A stretch of 64,000 bases of DNA, taken from positions 868,001 through 932,000 of the forward strand of contig NC_014011.1 in assembly GCF_000025885.1 (NCBI RefSeq), in the 5' to 3' direction. Below are positions 43,152 through 53,482 of this stretch, one piece after another. A program made the translations under genes and the position numbers. The DNA comes from Aminobacterium colombiense DSM 12261 (GTDB taxonomy: Bacteria > Synergistota > Synergistia > Synergistales > Aminobacteriaceae). Under the pieces are notes generated by a model. That model was not told the DNA's origin. It made no database searches and saw nothing but the letters and a program-made list of their open reading frames with translations. Numbering within the stretch: the first letter of the stretch is position 1; each line of letters starts with the position of its first letter.

Positions 43152-44343
43152 AAGATTTTCTCTCCTTGCCGCACCTGCCGGCACTTCTTATCAATGCTCG
43201 GGCCCTCTCTCTCCCTCTTTCTAAAATTATAAGGCTTTCTTCAAGGGTTTGTGGTGCATTATCATTATAACTCGATAGAACCTGCTCTATCACTAGGGAA
43301 ATTTGCGTAAAACTTATTTCTCTTCTTAAAAAAGCGTCAACTGCTACTTCATCAGCTCCCACGAGAAGGGACGGATAGGGACCTTTTTTCCGCGCTGCTT
43401 CCTTAGCGAGAGCCAGACAAGGAAATAACTTTTCGTCTGGTGGATAGAATTGTACCGTAAGGGAATGGACTGAAAGAGGCATAATCTGAGGCAATGCGGA
43501 TAAACGCAAACGTCCTGGGTAACTTAACGCAGTTGCCGCGGCAAGGCGCATGTCTGGAGTAGAGGCGGCCATTTTAAGAGTGCCGTCTGTAAAACGTACA
43601 ATACCATGGACAATCGAGCCGGGACAAATAACGGCTTTTACCTGAGTATGTTCTAGATCAAATAAATACATAGCCTCTATTATCTCTATGCCTTTATTCA
43701 TAAGGGTGGCACTGTCTATACTCACCTTGTATCCCATATCCCATACAGGATGAGCCAGTGCCATTTCAGGAGTGACATGCCTTAGAGCTTTCTGATCGTA
43801 AGTTCTGAATGGACCGCCGGACGCAGTGAGGTAAATTTCTTCTACAGTTTCTTTGTCCTCTCCTTGAAGGCATTGCCATATGGCATTATGTTCGCTATCA
43901 AGTGGACGAAGCTGATCTGTGCGCCGCACCAGGGGCATAACCCATGGTGCGGCTACTACAATACTTTCTTTATTGGCCAGAGAAACGTTCTTATCAGCCA
44001 GAAGGGCTTTTTGAAGGGCTTTAATAGCTGCTGTGCCTGAGGACGCAAAGACGACATGATCTATTTCGGGGTGAGTTACAATATATTCCAGGTCATCATC
44101 TGTTTCATAAACAGATACTTCACTTTGAAGTGTACGCAAAATTGAAGCTGCTTCCCGATCTGTCAGGGCAGCTCCTATTGGATGAAACTCATGAATGAGA
44201 TCGTTCATTTTTAGGGCATTGCGATGAGCTACAAGAAAAATTATCTTAAATTTTTCGGGGAAGGCCCTGCAAATATCGAGAACAGACGACCCCACACTGC
44301 CAGTTGCGCCTATAAGAGCTATATGGCAAGGATTTTTGCTCAA
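43141..44343 (-). CDS. dxr: 1-deoxy-D-xylulose 5-phosphate reductoisomerase
   Basis: DXR makes methylerythritol phosphate, the second MEP step and the target of fosmidomycin. The NADPH site is IGATGSVGSSVLDIC; LANKESIVVA, SEHNAIWQCLQG, TASGGPFR and SIDSATLMNKGIEIIEA are catalytic or metal-site signatures. 400 residues. It lies between cdsA and rseP, each overlapping. Confidence 0.97.
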   Translation of the reverse strand: MSKNPCHIALIGATGSVGSSVLDICRAFPEKFKIIFLVAHRNALKMNDLIHEFHPIGAALTDREAASILRTLQSEVSVYETDDDLEYIVTHPEIDHVVFASSGTAAIKALQKALLADKNVSLANKESIVVAAPWVMPLVRRTDQLRPLDSEHNAIWQCLQGEDKETVEEIYLTASGGPFRTYDQKALRHVTPEMALAHPVWDMGYKVSIDSATLMNKGIEIIEAMYLFDLEHTQVKAVICPGSIVHGIVRFTDGTLKMAASTPDMRLAAATALSYPGRLRLSALPQIMPLSVHSLTVQFYPPDEKLFPCLALAKEAARKKGPYPSLLVGADEVAVDAFLRREISFTQISLVIEQVLSSYNDNAPQTLEESLIILERGRERARALIRSAGRCGKERKSYDR

Positions 44344-45164
44344 CCAAGAATCACTCCAAACAGAAAGAATGTAAGGGTTCCATTAATAAGAATGCTGTCA
44401 AAACGATCAAGTACCCCTCCATGGCCTGGTATAAGCTGGCCGCTGTCTTTCACTTCCGCTTCTCTTTTTATAAGAGACTCCCCAAGATCCCCCAATTGCC
44501 CGGCGAACCCACATATTATCCCAATATATAGAAATGGAAATGGAGGCATAGCGCTGTAATAGGCTATAAATACCGAAGCAAGAATGCTGCCCCCTACTCC
44601 TCCGCCGAAGCCCTCCCATGTCTTTTTAGGGCTGACTGCTTCACAAAACTTGTTTTTCCCCCACTGTGATCCTACAAGGTAGGCCGCTACATCGCAACTC
44701 CATGTACAAAAAAAGAGAGTGAAAAGCAAAAGTTTCCCGAGGGGAAGGGCTCGTAAAAGGACCATAAAGCTCCAGGGGAAGATAATATAAATAAGGCCGG
44801 AAAGGGTTCCGCCTAAATTCCATATAGCGTAGCTGGAATGGGAAAACTGCCGGCGCAAAATTTCGATCAGCAGCAATATAAAAGTGGTTAATGTCAAAAC
44901 CATTAAAATAGAAATAGGACGAAAATGTTCTGCAGAGGCAAGTAATATAAGGCCCCCTGCTAAAAGTCCAATTCCTTTGGAGACACGAAATTTTTTTGAT
45001 AGAAGCTGATAGAATTCCCATAAAGAGAGAAGACCTATCAGTGACGCAACAGCAAACCAGTAATTGCCTCCAAGAAAAATAGACGCGAGTATGATAGATG
45101 CGAGAATGAGCCCGCTAGAAGCGCGTATTGCGAGCTCCTTAGTTTTATCGTTGAATGCCGCCAT
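44340..45164 (-). CDS. cdsA: phosphatidate cytidylyltransferase
   Basis: CdsA makes CDP-diacylglycerol for phospholipid synthesis. The 274-residue protein has about eight membrane helices and the C-terminal signature: CDVAAYLVGSQWGKNKFCEAVSPKKTWEG, in part, and GDLGESLIKREAEVKDSGQLIPGHGGVLDRFDS, whose core GHGGVLDRFDS is diagnostic. It overlaps uppS by 20 bases and dxr by 4. Confidence 0.95.
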   Translation of the reverse strand: MAAFNDKTKELAIRASSGLILASIILASIFLGGNYWFAVASLIGLLSLWEFYQLLSKKFRVSKGIGLLAGGLILLASAEHFRPISILMVLTLTTFILLLIEILRRQFSHSSYAIWNLGGTLSGLIYIIFPWSFMVLLRALPLGKLLLFTLFFCTWSCDVAAYLVGSQWGKNKFCEAVSPKKTWEGFGGGVGGSILASVFIAYYSAMPPFPFLYIGIICGFAGQLGDLGESLIKREAEVKDSGQLIPGHGGVLDRFDSILINGTLTFFLFGVILG

Positions 45165-45831
45165 AACGTCGATCCCTCTTTTCGTAGGAAAGTATAGCTT
45201 CTTGCAATGCCTCTTTGTTGAAATCGGGCCATAACAGGGATGAAAAGTAGAATTCGCTATAACTTCCTTCCCAAAGCCAAAAATTACTGAGACGATATTC
45301 TCCGCTCGTCCGAATAATTAGATCAGGGTCTGGAAGATCAGGCAAATATAGATAAGATCGTATGGTTTCTTCTGTGACCTTTCCTTTATATCCATCTTTT
45401 AGTAACTTTTGAACTGCATCCACTATTTCTTGTCGGCCGCCATAGTTCAAACAAACGATAAGCTGAAGGCGTTGTCCTTTTTCTGTTTCATTTTCTGCCT
45501 CATGGATAATTTCTTGAATGTCTTTCGGTAACTCCTTTGTCCTTCCTGCGAAGCGAAGGCGAACATCTTCCTTTACAAGTTCCTGCACTTTTTTATTAAT
45601 GTAATATCGAAAAAGGGACATAAGTCCTTTTACTTCGGTTTTTGGCCGCTTCCAGTTCTCTGTAGAGAAGGCGTATAGCGAAAGATAAGGAATGCCAAAA
45701 TCCGCTGCCGCTCTAACTGTGCGTTCCACTGCTTTAACCCCCGCACGATGGCCCAACAGTCGAGGAAGATGGCGCTTTTTTGCCCATCTCCCATTTCCAT
45801 CCATAATGATAGCTATATGTTTAAGTGACAT
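45145..45831 (-). CDS. uppS: undecaprenyl (di-trans,poly-cis) diphosphate synthase
   Basis: UppS extends farnesyl diphosphate to the undecaprenyl carrier lipid. IAIIMDGNGRWAKKRHLPRLLGHRAG is the catalytic segment, of which MDGNGRWA is the key motif; LSLYAFSTENWKRP, CLNYGGRQEI and PDLIIRTSGEYRLSNF are further signatures. 228 residues. It is the first gene of the cdsA-dxr-rseP-ispG group. Confidence 0.96.
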   Translation of the reverse strand: MSLKHIAIIMDGNGRWAKKRHLPRLLGHRAGVKAVERTVRAAADFGIPYLSLYAFSTENWKRPKTEVKGLMSLFRYYINKKVQELVKEDVRLRFAGRTKELPKDIQEIIHEAENETEKGQRLQLIVCLNYGGRQEIVDAVQKLLKDGYKGKVTEETIRSYLYLPDLPDPDLIIRTSGEYRLSNFWLWEGSYSEFYFSSLLWPDFNKEALQEAILSYEKRDRRYGGIQR

Positions 45832-45835
45832 GTTG

Positions 45836-46474
45836 TCATTGGCCCTCCCTGGGGGATAATTGGTCTAATTTCTCTTTTACAGCGCGAATATCCTGCCATG
45901 TCAGGTCTTTAGGACTGCCTTTTTTTCTAGATTCATTTCTCAGAAGATAACTAGGATGAAAAATTGGCATGAGATCAATTCCCCTCCATTTGAACCATCT
46001 TCCCCGAAGATTGCTTATACCCTCAGATGTTTTGAGAAACCACTTAGTTGGGGTATTCCCAAGACACAAGATAATAGATGGGCGGATAAGGGCTATTTGG
46101 GCCTCCAGATACATATTGCAAGTCATCATTTCCTCAATTGCAGGAACCCTATTGTGGGGGGGGCGGCATTTGACCACATTGGTTATATATACATCTTTTC
46201 TGGAAATGCCCGCGGCTTTTAATATTTTCGTTAAAAGCTGTCCAGCTTTGCCGACAAAAGGTTTGCCTTGTTCGTCCTCCTCTTCTCCAGGACCTTCCCC
46301 TACAAGCATCAAATGTGTTTTTGTGTTTCCTTCACCAGGAACTGTAGATACTCTTGTTTTGTGCAATCCGCATTTGCCGCATGAGGATATTTGCTGTATT
46401 AATTCTTTCCACGCAAGTTTCTGTGCTTCTTTTATATCTTCTCCAGTTGGAATGTAGCATCTTTTTTCTGTCAT
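45836..46474 (-). CDS. family 4 uracil-DNA glycosylase (4Fe-4S)
   Basis: Type 4 UDG removes uracil from DNA. CGKCGLHKTR (first two cluster cysteines), VGEGPGEEEDEQGKPFVGKAGQLL (uracil site), NVVKCRPPHNR, a later CNMYLEAQ, and the C-terminal HPSYLLR motif fit the family. The 212-residue protein overlaps the upstream P-loop/Asp23 gene by 4 bases, so the two are coexpressed. Confidence 0.93.
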   Translation of the reverse strand: MTEKRCYIPTGEDIKEAQKLAWKELIQQISSCGKCGLHKTRVSTVPGEGNTKTHLMLVGEGPGEEEDEQGKPFVGKAGQLLTKILKAAGISRKDVYITNVVKCRPPHNRVPAIEEMMTCNMYLEAQIALIRPSIILCLGNTPTKWFLKTSEGISNLRGRWFKWRGIDLMPIFHPSYLLRNESRKKGSPKDLTWQDIRAVKEKLDQLSPREGQ

Positions 46475-47325
46475 TCTATGAACACTCCATTTATCAAAAC
46501 GTTAACTTCTCTAATGTCCATGCCTGTAAAATACCGTACGGCCTTGGCGCTTTTCCAGCGTATTCTCTCCCCTATAGTGCGAAAGGTGACAGCTCCAAGG
46601 GATAAGGTTACCGTTACTGTTATTTCTATGGCATCATCGATAGGGCGGACTTTAATATCCTGAATGGCCCTTACCTGTCCGGTCCGTTCTGTAAGATATC
46701 TCACAATATCTATAATGGCCTGAGGTTCAATGCTTAGTTCTCCGTAAAAATTAAAAGGAGGGCGCACGATGGTACGTTCCCCTTCTTCCTTGTCAACTGT
46801 TTTGAAAAGGTCTCGAAGATGCCCCACAAGCTTGCCGGCAAAGTTTCGTCTTATTTGAGCCCTTGACACAGGAATGACGTGCTGACCTTTGGTCAAACGC
46901 TCTTTACGTGCGCTTTTAATGTCCTCTGCTGATGCCACATCACCTATATGGATAAATCTTTCTGGCTGAGGAAGATTGAGGATACGCACGATCTTTAAAG
47001 CCATAGCCGTTGAAGTAGCTATGATCATCACGGTACAGGGCGCCTGTTTTTCTAGAAAAGAAACAACTTCTTCTCTATGTTCGGGAAATTCGAAGAGGGC
47101 ACGACGAATGGCTCTTACAAGATTCTTTTCTGACTTGGCACTTTTCCCTGTCATAATTCTGCCACGCGCAATAACCAGCCCGTCATCTATAATATAATCA
47201 ACGTTATTATCTGTCGCTACGTACTGGGCCCTTTGACTTTTACCTGTACCAGCCGGTCCTACGAAAGCTATAACATGTATCATTTGAAGAGAGTTTCTAG
47301 CTGTTGTTGAATCCAATTTATTCAT
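46471..47325 (-). CDS. P-loop protein fused to a C-terminal Asp23/Gls24-like domain
   Basis: I do not recognise a named gene. Residues about 16-165 begin with IAFVGPAGTGKS (Walker A, 23-30), then VDYIIDDGLVI and TVMIIATSTAMALKI, a small kinase-like P-loop domain. A basic link with RAQIRRNFAGKLVGHLR follows. Residues about 185-284 resemble Asp23/Gls24: GELSIEPQAIIDIVRYL, then alternating strands and a final TGMDIREVNVLINGV. Asp23 proteins attach to the envelope in Firmicutes. ATG 47325 is the likely start, ATG 47283 an alternative. It overlaps the glycosylase gene and is separated from murA by a terminator and about 370 bases. Confidence 0.75.
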   Translation of the reverse strand: MNKLDSTTARNSLQMIHVIAFVGPAGTGKSQRAQYVATDNNVDYIIDDGLVIARGRIMTGKSAKSEKNLVRAIRRALFEFPEHREEVVSFLEKQAPCTVMIIATSTAMALKIVRILNLPQPERFIHIGDVASAEDIKSARKERLTKGQHVIPVSRAQIRRNFAGKLVGHLRDLFKTVDKEEGERTIVRPPFNFYGELSIEPQAIIDIVRYLTERTGQVRAIQDIKVRPIDDAIEITVTVTLSLGAVTFRTIGERIRWKSAKAVRYFTGMDIREVNVLINGVFIE

Positions 47326-47698
47326 CACCCTGTTCAATATAGTCAGGAAATGTTCGTTTTAACAGGTCAAATTACCCCTGCGGTTTTCCTGATGAAGTCC
47401 CTGCAAGAGAAATTGTCGGCTTGATCTCTTGATACTAATTTTACCAGTATTAGAGCAATTTGGTGAAATTTGGTTTAATTTAGTTCCATGCCATGGCTTC
47501 TTTGCTTGAAGTGTTTAAGAGCTGTATAAACCCAATTTTCTTATCTCTCTGCCAGGACACTGTTTTAAAGAACAGGTACCATTCAAGTTTTTCTTTAATA
47601 ACATACGTAAAACGGGATGAAGATTCCTTCTCATCCCGTAACGAGGTGTTATATCCTAAGTCAAAATAAACTTTCAGCAGTTTGAAAACGAGCACTGA
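47326..47698. other. intergenic region between murA and the P-loop/Asp23 gene
   Basis: This 373-base gap holds the murA terminator (separate entry) and then AT-rich sequence in front of the minus-strand P-loop/Asp23 gene. TTCACC and TAAAAT spaced by 18 bases on the minus strand near 47445-47475 are a weak promoter candidate. I see no RNA gene or riboswitch. Confidence 0.4.
47612..47639 (-). terminator. terminator of murA
   Basis: On the minus strand ACGGGATGA (47639-47631) pairs with TCATCCCGT (47620-47612), followed by TTTACG. It lies about 60 bases after the murA stop. Confidence 0.65.
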
Positions 47699-49006
47699 TT
47701 AGGAGTCTTCCTTCATGACAGCTCCGTTGACCTTTGTCCCCACAGATTCTGTAGGCATAATTTCAACCTGTCCTCCCAGCTGCTGGAGTTTCTTGTCCAT
47801 ATCTTCATACCCACGCCACACATGGCCTATATGGTATACGCAGGTTTCGTCCTTTGCGGCCAGACCTGCAAGGATGAGGGCCGCTCCAGCTCTTAAATCC
47901 GTAGCGCTTACATCGGCTCCCACAAGGTGCTCAACCCCTGTAACCACAGCGGTGTTGCCCTGCAACTCTATTCTAGCTCCCATGCGGTTAAGCTCGCTTA
48001 CATGAAGAAAACGTGCCTGAAAGACTCCTTCCTGGATCACGCTCGCTCCATCGGCGAGGGCAAGAGTAGCCATAATCTGAGGCTGTAAGTCTGTTGGGAA
48101 GCCCGGGTAGGGCATGGTTTTCAGCGAAACGGCCTTTAGCCGGTTTATAGGGTGAACAATAACAGAATCATTCTTTACTGTGAAAGATGCTCCGCCCTCT
48201 TCTAATTTTGCAATAAGAGAATCGATATGTTGGGGTATGACATTCTCGATCTCAATTTCTCCACCTGACATAATACTAGCCAAAATGTAGGTGCAAGTTT
48301 CTATACGGTCAGGGATAACTATCGTTTCTGCATCGTGAAGTTCGTCTACGCCTTTAATTCGAATAACCCCGGTTCCTTCCTCTTCAATACTAGCTCCCAT
48401 TGACTTCAACGTTTGAACAAGATTAGTAATTTCCGGTTCTCGCGCAGTGTTTTCCAAAACGGTTTCCCCTTCTGCAAAGACAGCTGCCATAAGAAGATTT
48501 TCTGTTGCACCGACAGAGGGAAAATCAAGATAGATACGACAACCTTTCAATCCGTTTGCAGTAGCATGAACAGCACCATGAACCAAATCAATTGATGCTC
48601 CCATACGGGAAAGGCCTTTCAGATGAAGGTCAATAGGACGGCTTCCTATGGAACAGCCGCCTGGCAAAGGTAAGACTGCACGTCCGCAACGGGCCAGAAG
48701 AGGACCAAGAACCAATGATGAAGCACGCATTTTACGTACTAGATTGGATGGGGTTTCCCAAGAGAGATCTTCGGGAATAGAGATAGACATTTCTCCTTTT
48801 TCATATTGGATCTCAGCACCGAGTCCCCGCAAAAGATCTGCCATAGTTAAAACATCATGGAGACGAGGAACTTTGTGTATATTGAGGGTTCCGCTTTTAA
48901 GAAGAAGAGAAGCTGCCATTATGGGGAGAGCGGCATTCTTAGCTCCCTGAGCTTCTATTTTCCCACGAAGAGGAACTCCACCTGTAATTTTCATTTTATA
49001 GTCCAC
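47699..49006 (-). CDS. murA: UDP-N-acetylglucosamine 1-carboxyvinyltransferase MurA
   Basis: MurA transfers enolpyruvate to UDP-GlcNAc, the first committed step of peptidoglycan synthesis. EAQGAKNAALPIMAASLL (catalytic Lys), MRASSLVLGPLLAR, LPLPGGCSIGSRPIDLHL with the fosfomycin-target Cys, and GFPTDLQPQIMATLALA are signatures. I chose GTG 49006 with an AGGAG 8 bases upstream (435 residues); ATG 48994 is possible. wecB ends about 50 bases upstream. Confidence 0.96.
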   Translation of the reverse strand: MDYKMKITGGVPLRGKIEAQGAKNAALPIMAASLLLKSGTLNIHKVPRLHDVLTMADLLRGLGAEIQYEKGEMSISIPEDLSWETPSNLVRKMRASSLVLGPLLARCGRAVLPLPGGCSIGSRPIDLHLKGLSRMGASIDLVHGAVHATANGLKGCRIYLDFPSVGATENLLMAAVFAEGETVLENTAREPEITNLVQTLKSMGASIEEEGTGVIRIKGVDELHDAETIVIPDRIETCTYILASIMSGGEIEIENVIPQHIDSLIAKLEEGGASFTVKNDSVIVHPINRLKAVSLKTMPYPGFPTDLQPQIMATLALADGASVIQEGVFQARFLHVSELNRMGARIELQGNTAVVTGVEHLVGADVSATDLRAGAALILAGLAAKDETCVYHIGHVWRGYEDMDKKLQQLGGQVEIMPTESVGTKVNGAVMKEDS

Positions 49007-49056
49007 TGCGATCACTCCTGGTCACAATATAAAGGCACAAATAAATTGCATCTATT

Positions 49057-50187
49057 TTAAACGATATTCCATGGATTAAAGAAATTGAAAATATGTTTTT
49101 CTATTTTTTCTGCGGCAGTTCCATCTCCAAAAGGACTTTTACTTCCAGCAACAAGATTATCATATTCCCTCTTATTAGAGAAAAGCCGAAGTGTTTCAAA
49201 AATAATTTTTTCCTTATCTGTTCCCACCAGAATTCCGGTTCCCTCATCAATAGCTTCTGGCCGTTCAGAAAGATTTCTCATGATAAGTACTGGTTTCTTC
49301 AGGAACGAGGCTTCCTCCTGAACGCCTCCACTATCGCTCAGTATAAGATAACTACGGTTCATTGCCTGTACAAAATCTGGGTAATTAAGGGGATCTGTAA
49401 AAATAACCCGCTCACTTTTGCCAAGACAAGATCTTATGACATCTCTCACCGCAGGGTTTTTATGGAGTGGAATTAAAAAATAAACATGAGGGAGCTCGGT
49501 TAAAAGATGTTTAATTGCCTTGCATATTTCTTTTAGCGGTTCGCCCCATGATTCTCTTCGGTGAGCTGTCATAAGGATAAGAGGCGCATCCTCGGGCAAA
49601 GAATACTCTTTTTGCGGGGCATGGCCTCGATTTTGCCTAAGGGTCCAGGCAAGAGCGTCTATTACAGTATTTCCCGTTACAAAAATACGTTCTTCCGCTA
49701 CGTTTTCAGAAAGTAGATTGTGCTTCGCCCTATCTGTGGGGGCAAAGAAAAGCGTTGCCAGGCGATCTGTAATAACTCGATTAGCTTCTTCTGGGAAAGG
49801 CTGCTCAAGATTCCCGCTGCGCAGCCCCGCTTCTACATGTCCTACTGGGATTTTTCTGTAAAATGCTGACATTGATGCGCCCAGGGTTGTCGTTGTGTCG
49901 CCATGGACTAAGACAAGGTCAGGTTTTTCTTTATCGTAAATCTCACCAGTGCCAACGAGAACACGGGAGGTAATATGGTCAAGAGTTTGGCGAGCTTTCA
50001 TAATATGTAAATTTTCATCGGCATGTATGTCAAAAAAAGAAAGTGCCTGATCAAGCATATCAGAATGTTGTCCCGTTGCGAGGACAAGGGTTCGGTAGGC
50101 AGTGTTTTTTTTCAAAGTAAGAATGACCGGCGCCATTTTTATGGCTTCGGGTCTTGTTCCTATAACGCAAATAATAGTGCGAGTCAT
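49057..50187 (-). CDS. wecB: UDP-N-acetylglucosamine 2-epimerase (non-hydrolysing)
   Basis: The enzyme interconverts UDP-GlcNAc and UDP-ManNAc for surface polysaccharides. ATG 50187 follows AAGGAGG and starts TRTIICVIGTRPEAIKMAP. LVLVHGDTTTTLGASM, PVGHVEAGLRSGN, PFPEEANRVITDRLA, MTAHRRESWGEPL and LILSDSGGVQEEASFLKKPVLIMR are all present; 376 residues. It lies 16 bases after the WecA/TagO-like gene. Confidence 0.96.
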   Translation of the reverse strand: MTRTIICVIGTRPEAIKMAPVILTLKKNTAYRTLVLATGQHSDMLDQALSFFDIHADENLHIMKARQTLDHITSRVLVGTGEIYDKEKPDLVLVHGDTTTTLGASMSAFYRKIPVGHVEAGLRSGNLEQPFPEEANRVITDRLATLFFAPTDRAKHNLLSENVAEERIFVTGNTVIDALAWTLRQNRGHAPQKEYSLPEDAPLILMTAHRRESWGEPLKEICKAIKHLLTELPHVYFLIPLHKNPAVRDVIRSCLGKSERVIFTDPLNYPDFVQAMNRSYLILSDSGGVQEEASFLKKPVLIMRNLSERPEAIDEGTGILVGTDKEKIIFETLRLFSNKREYDNLVAGSKSPFGDGTAAEKIEKHIFNFFNPWNIV

Positions 50188-50203
50188 TTTTTCCTCCTTG
50201 ACC

Positions 50204-51091
50204 TTACAAAGTGAACCGTCCATAAAAGAACATTCCCAGCTCAAGCAAAACCCATTGAAGAAGTGCCATGATGCTCAGAGTGGCTATTGACGACAACCCG
50301 CGATCAAGCAATCTATGGTGCAGGTGTCCACGGTCAGGCATAAAGGGTGATCTGCGTTCTATAATCCTGCGAAGGATGGAGGCAAGAGTATCGACAACTG
50401 GGACACCACCCCATAGTAACAGCAATAAAGCTAGCTCACTAGAGGAGATGCGAGAATAATTTCCGCTTTGATAAAAACTGAAAATAAGCTGCGAAGCAAA
50501 AAGATAACCTAATAGAGTGCTGCCCCCATCTCCGAGAAACGTTCTGGCTTGAGGAAAATTCCAGTGTAGAACTCCTACTGCCACGGCTGCTATTGGCCAC
50601 CAGATTTCAGGAGTTCCAAACCGGGATGCCGTAAGAGCCGCGATTACAAACATAAAGAGACAAAGCCCGTTTAACCCGTCTATAATATTGTAGGCGCTTG
50701 TTACACCGGCAATCCAGACTATGAGCAATACCCGATGAGAAAAGGGTATATTAAAAGGCAAAAGCACAAAGGCGGCGGCAAAAAGATGCAGGATCAATCT
50801 AATCTTCGGGTTTAATGGTTTTATATCATCCCAGTAGCCGCAAAGAAAAACAATAGTTGCGCCTATTGATAAAAGCTTGAGAAAGAAGTTTTCGGGGGCA
50901 CAAAGAAGAATCCATAATAAATAGCCCATCCATAAAACAATACCTGCGCCCCTGGGAATATTGCCCAAGTGAATCTTTCTTCCTCCAGGGACGTCGAGAA
51001 TTCTATACCTATTGGATAATTTCATGGAGAGGGGGGTCATTCCGGCTCCCCACCCCATCATAAGAATACATATAAATATAAGGCGAAGCAC
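50204..51091 (-). CDS. WecA/TagO-like undecaprenyl-phosphate GlcNAc-1-phosphate transferase
   Basis: This polytopic enzyme (about 10 membrane helices, 295 residues) starts a lipid-linked glycan by moving a sugar phosphate to undecaprenyl phosphate. DVPGGRKIHLGNIPRGAGIVLW, CGYWDDIKPLNPK, AYNIIDGLNGLCLF, RTFLGDGGSTLLGYL and DRGHLHHRLLDRGLS are the conserved cytoplasmic loops. With wecB next to it a ManNAc-containing polymer is plausible. The start appears to be GTG 51091 with a poor ribosome site. MraY is less likely because of the HHR-type loop and short length. Confidence 0.92.
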   Translation of the reverse strand: MLRLIFICILMMGWGAGMTPLSMKLSNRYRILDVPGGRKIHLGNIPRGAGIVLWMGYLLWILLCAPENFFLKLLSIGATIVFLCGYWDDIKPLNPKIRLILHLFAAAFVLLPFNIPFSHRVLLIVWIAGVTSAYNIIDGLNGLCLFMFVIAALTASRFGTPEIWWPIAAVAVGVLHWNFPQARTFLGDGGSTLLGYLFASQLIFSFYQSGNYSRISSSELALLLLLWGGVPVVDTLASILRRIIERRSPFMPDRGHLHHRLLDRGLSSIATLSIMALLQWVLLELGMFFYGRFTL

Positions 51092-51105
51092 AGCTGCACA
51101 CCGAT

Positions 51106-52230
<1,125 letters not shown>

Positions 52231-52259
52231 TTAAAACCCGCAATATAATAACACGTAAA

Positions 52260-52298
52260 AAGAAGTCTTTCCCGCATAAAAACGGGAAAGACTTCTTT
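52260..52298 (-). terminator. terminator of the methylmalonyl-CoA decarboxylase operon
   Basis: AAGAAGTCTTTCCCG at 52260-52274 pairs perfectly with 52283-52297. On the minus strand it follows the oadB-type stop by about 40 bases and runs into TTTTTACG. A and T runs on both sides allow bidirectional use. Confidence 0.9.
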
Positions 52299-52338
52299 TT
52301 CTCATGCTTTAGAAAAATTATTTCTAAAACAAGCCATT

Positions 52339-53460
52339 TTAGCTCAACAGTGTAAGCATGACGGCTGCAGCCACAGCAGTTCCGATGACGCCGGCCACAT
52401 TAGGTCCCATGGCATGCATGAGGAGGAAGTTGCCGGGGTGTTCTTTTTGGCACATGCGCTGCACCACCCTGGCGGCCATGGGGACCGCCGACACTCCCGC
52501 CGCCCCGATCATGGGGTTGATCTTTCCCCCGCTTATCACTTTCATGGCCTGACCCAGCACGACGCCTCCGGCGGTGCTGAAGACGAAGGCCACGAGGCCG
52601 AGGACGATGATCTTGATGGTTCCCATGGTGAGGAAATATTCCGCGCTCATGGTGGCTCCCACCGACAGGCCGAGGAAGATGGTGGTGGCGTTCAGGATTT
52701 CGTTCTGAGCCGCCTGGTTCAACCGTTCTGTCACCCCGCACTCCCGAAGGAGGTTCCCGAACATGAGGGTTCCGATCAGGGGCACCGACGAGGGAAGAAG
52801 CAGCCCTGCCGACACGGTGCACACGATGGGGAAGAGCACCCGTTCAAGCTTGGAGACGGGGCGGAGCTGATCCATCCGGATACCCCGGTCCGCCTTGGTG
52901 GTGAGCAGACGGATCACCGGCGGCTGGATCAGGGGGACCAGGGACATGTAGCTGTAGGCGGCCACCGCCACAGCCCCCAGGATCTGGGGGGCCAGCTTCA
53001 CGGTGAGGTAGATGCTTGTGGGGCCGTCGGCACCGCCTATGATGGCGATGGACGCCGCCTCCTTCACGTTGAAGCCGAGAAGCAGCGCGCCGAACAGGGC
53101 GATGAAGACACCCAGCTGGGCCGCCGCTCCCAGAAGGAAGGTGATGGGGTTGGCCAGAAGGGGCGCGAAGTCTGTCAGCGCGCCTATACCCATGAAGATG
53201 ATCACGGGGTAGATCTCATGTTCTGTTCCGAAAAAGACATAACGCAAAAAGCCTCCCTCGTCCATGATACCCGAAAGGGGCAGGTTGACCAGCAGGCATC
53301 CAAATCCGATGGGAACCAGCAGCAGGGGTTCAAATCCCTTCACGATGGCCAGGTAGAGCATGATGAAGGCCACCAGCAGCATGACCATGTTCCCCCACGT
53401 AAGGCCCGCGAAACCTGAGGAGCGAAGGATCATTCCTAATGAGTTTGCATAAATTTCCAT
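52339..53460 (-). CDS. mmdB: Na+-translocating methylmalonyl-CoA/oxaloacetate decarboxylase beta subunit
   Basis: The beta subunit decarboxylates carboxybiotin and exports Na+ through the membrane. The 373-residue polytopic protein has the family's FFGTEHEIYPVIIFMGIGALTDF, IIGGADGPTSIYL (conserved Asp in membrane domain), SGGKINPMIGAAGVSAVPMAARV and HAMGPNVAGVIGTAVAA. It is the last gene of the mmdA-D-C-B block and, with those genes, is much richer in G+C than the sequence on both sides. The oadB, gcdB and mmdB proteins are hard to tell apart; the adjacent mutase genes favour mmdB. Confidence 0.93.
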   Translation of the reverse strand: MEIYANSLGMILRSSGFAGLTWGNMVMLLVAFIMLYLAIVKGFEPLLLVPIGFGCLLVNLPLSGIMDEGGFLRYVFFGTEHEIYPVIIFMGIGALTDFAPLLANPITFLLGAAAQLGVFIALFGALLLGFNVKEAASIAIIGGADGPTSIYLTVKLAPQILGAVAVAAYSYMSLVPLIQPPVIRLLTTKADRGIRMDQLRPVSKLERVLFPIVCTVSAGLLLPSSVPLIGTLMFGNLLRECGVTERLNQAAQNEILNATTIFLGLSVGATMSAEYFLTMGTIKIIVLGLVAFVFSTAGGVVLGQAMKVISGGKINPMIGAAGVSAVPMAARVVQRMCQKEHPGNFLLMHAMGPNVAGVIGTAVAAAVMLTLLS

Positions 53461-53482
53461 GTTCGCCCGTACCTCCTTCGGC

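Noticed and set aside
47480-47695. 71-codon open frame on the minus strand after murA
   Set aside because: It contains the murA terminator hairpin, has no good ribosome site and resembles no known protein.
52414-53418. 334-codon open frame on the plus strand
   Set aside because: It is antisense to the beta subunit gene in GC-rich sequence, has a His/Gly/Asp/Gln-rich composition without domains, and is explained by codon bias of the real gene.
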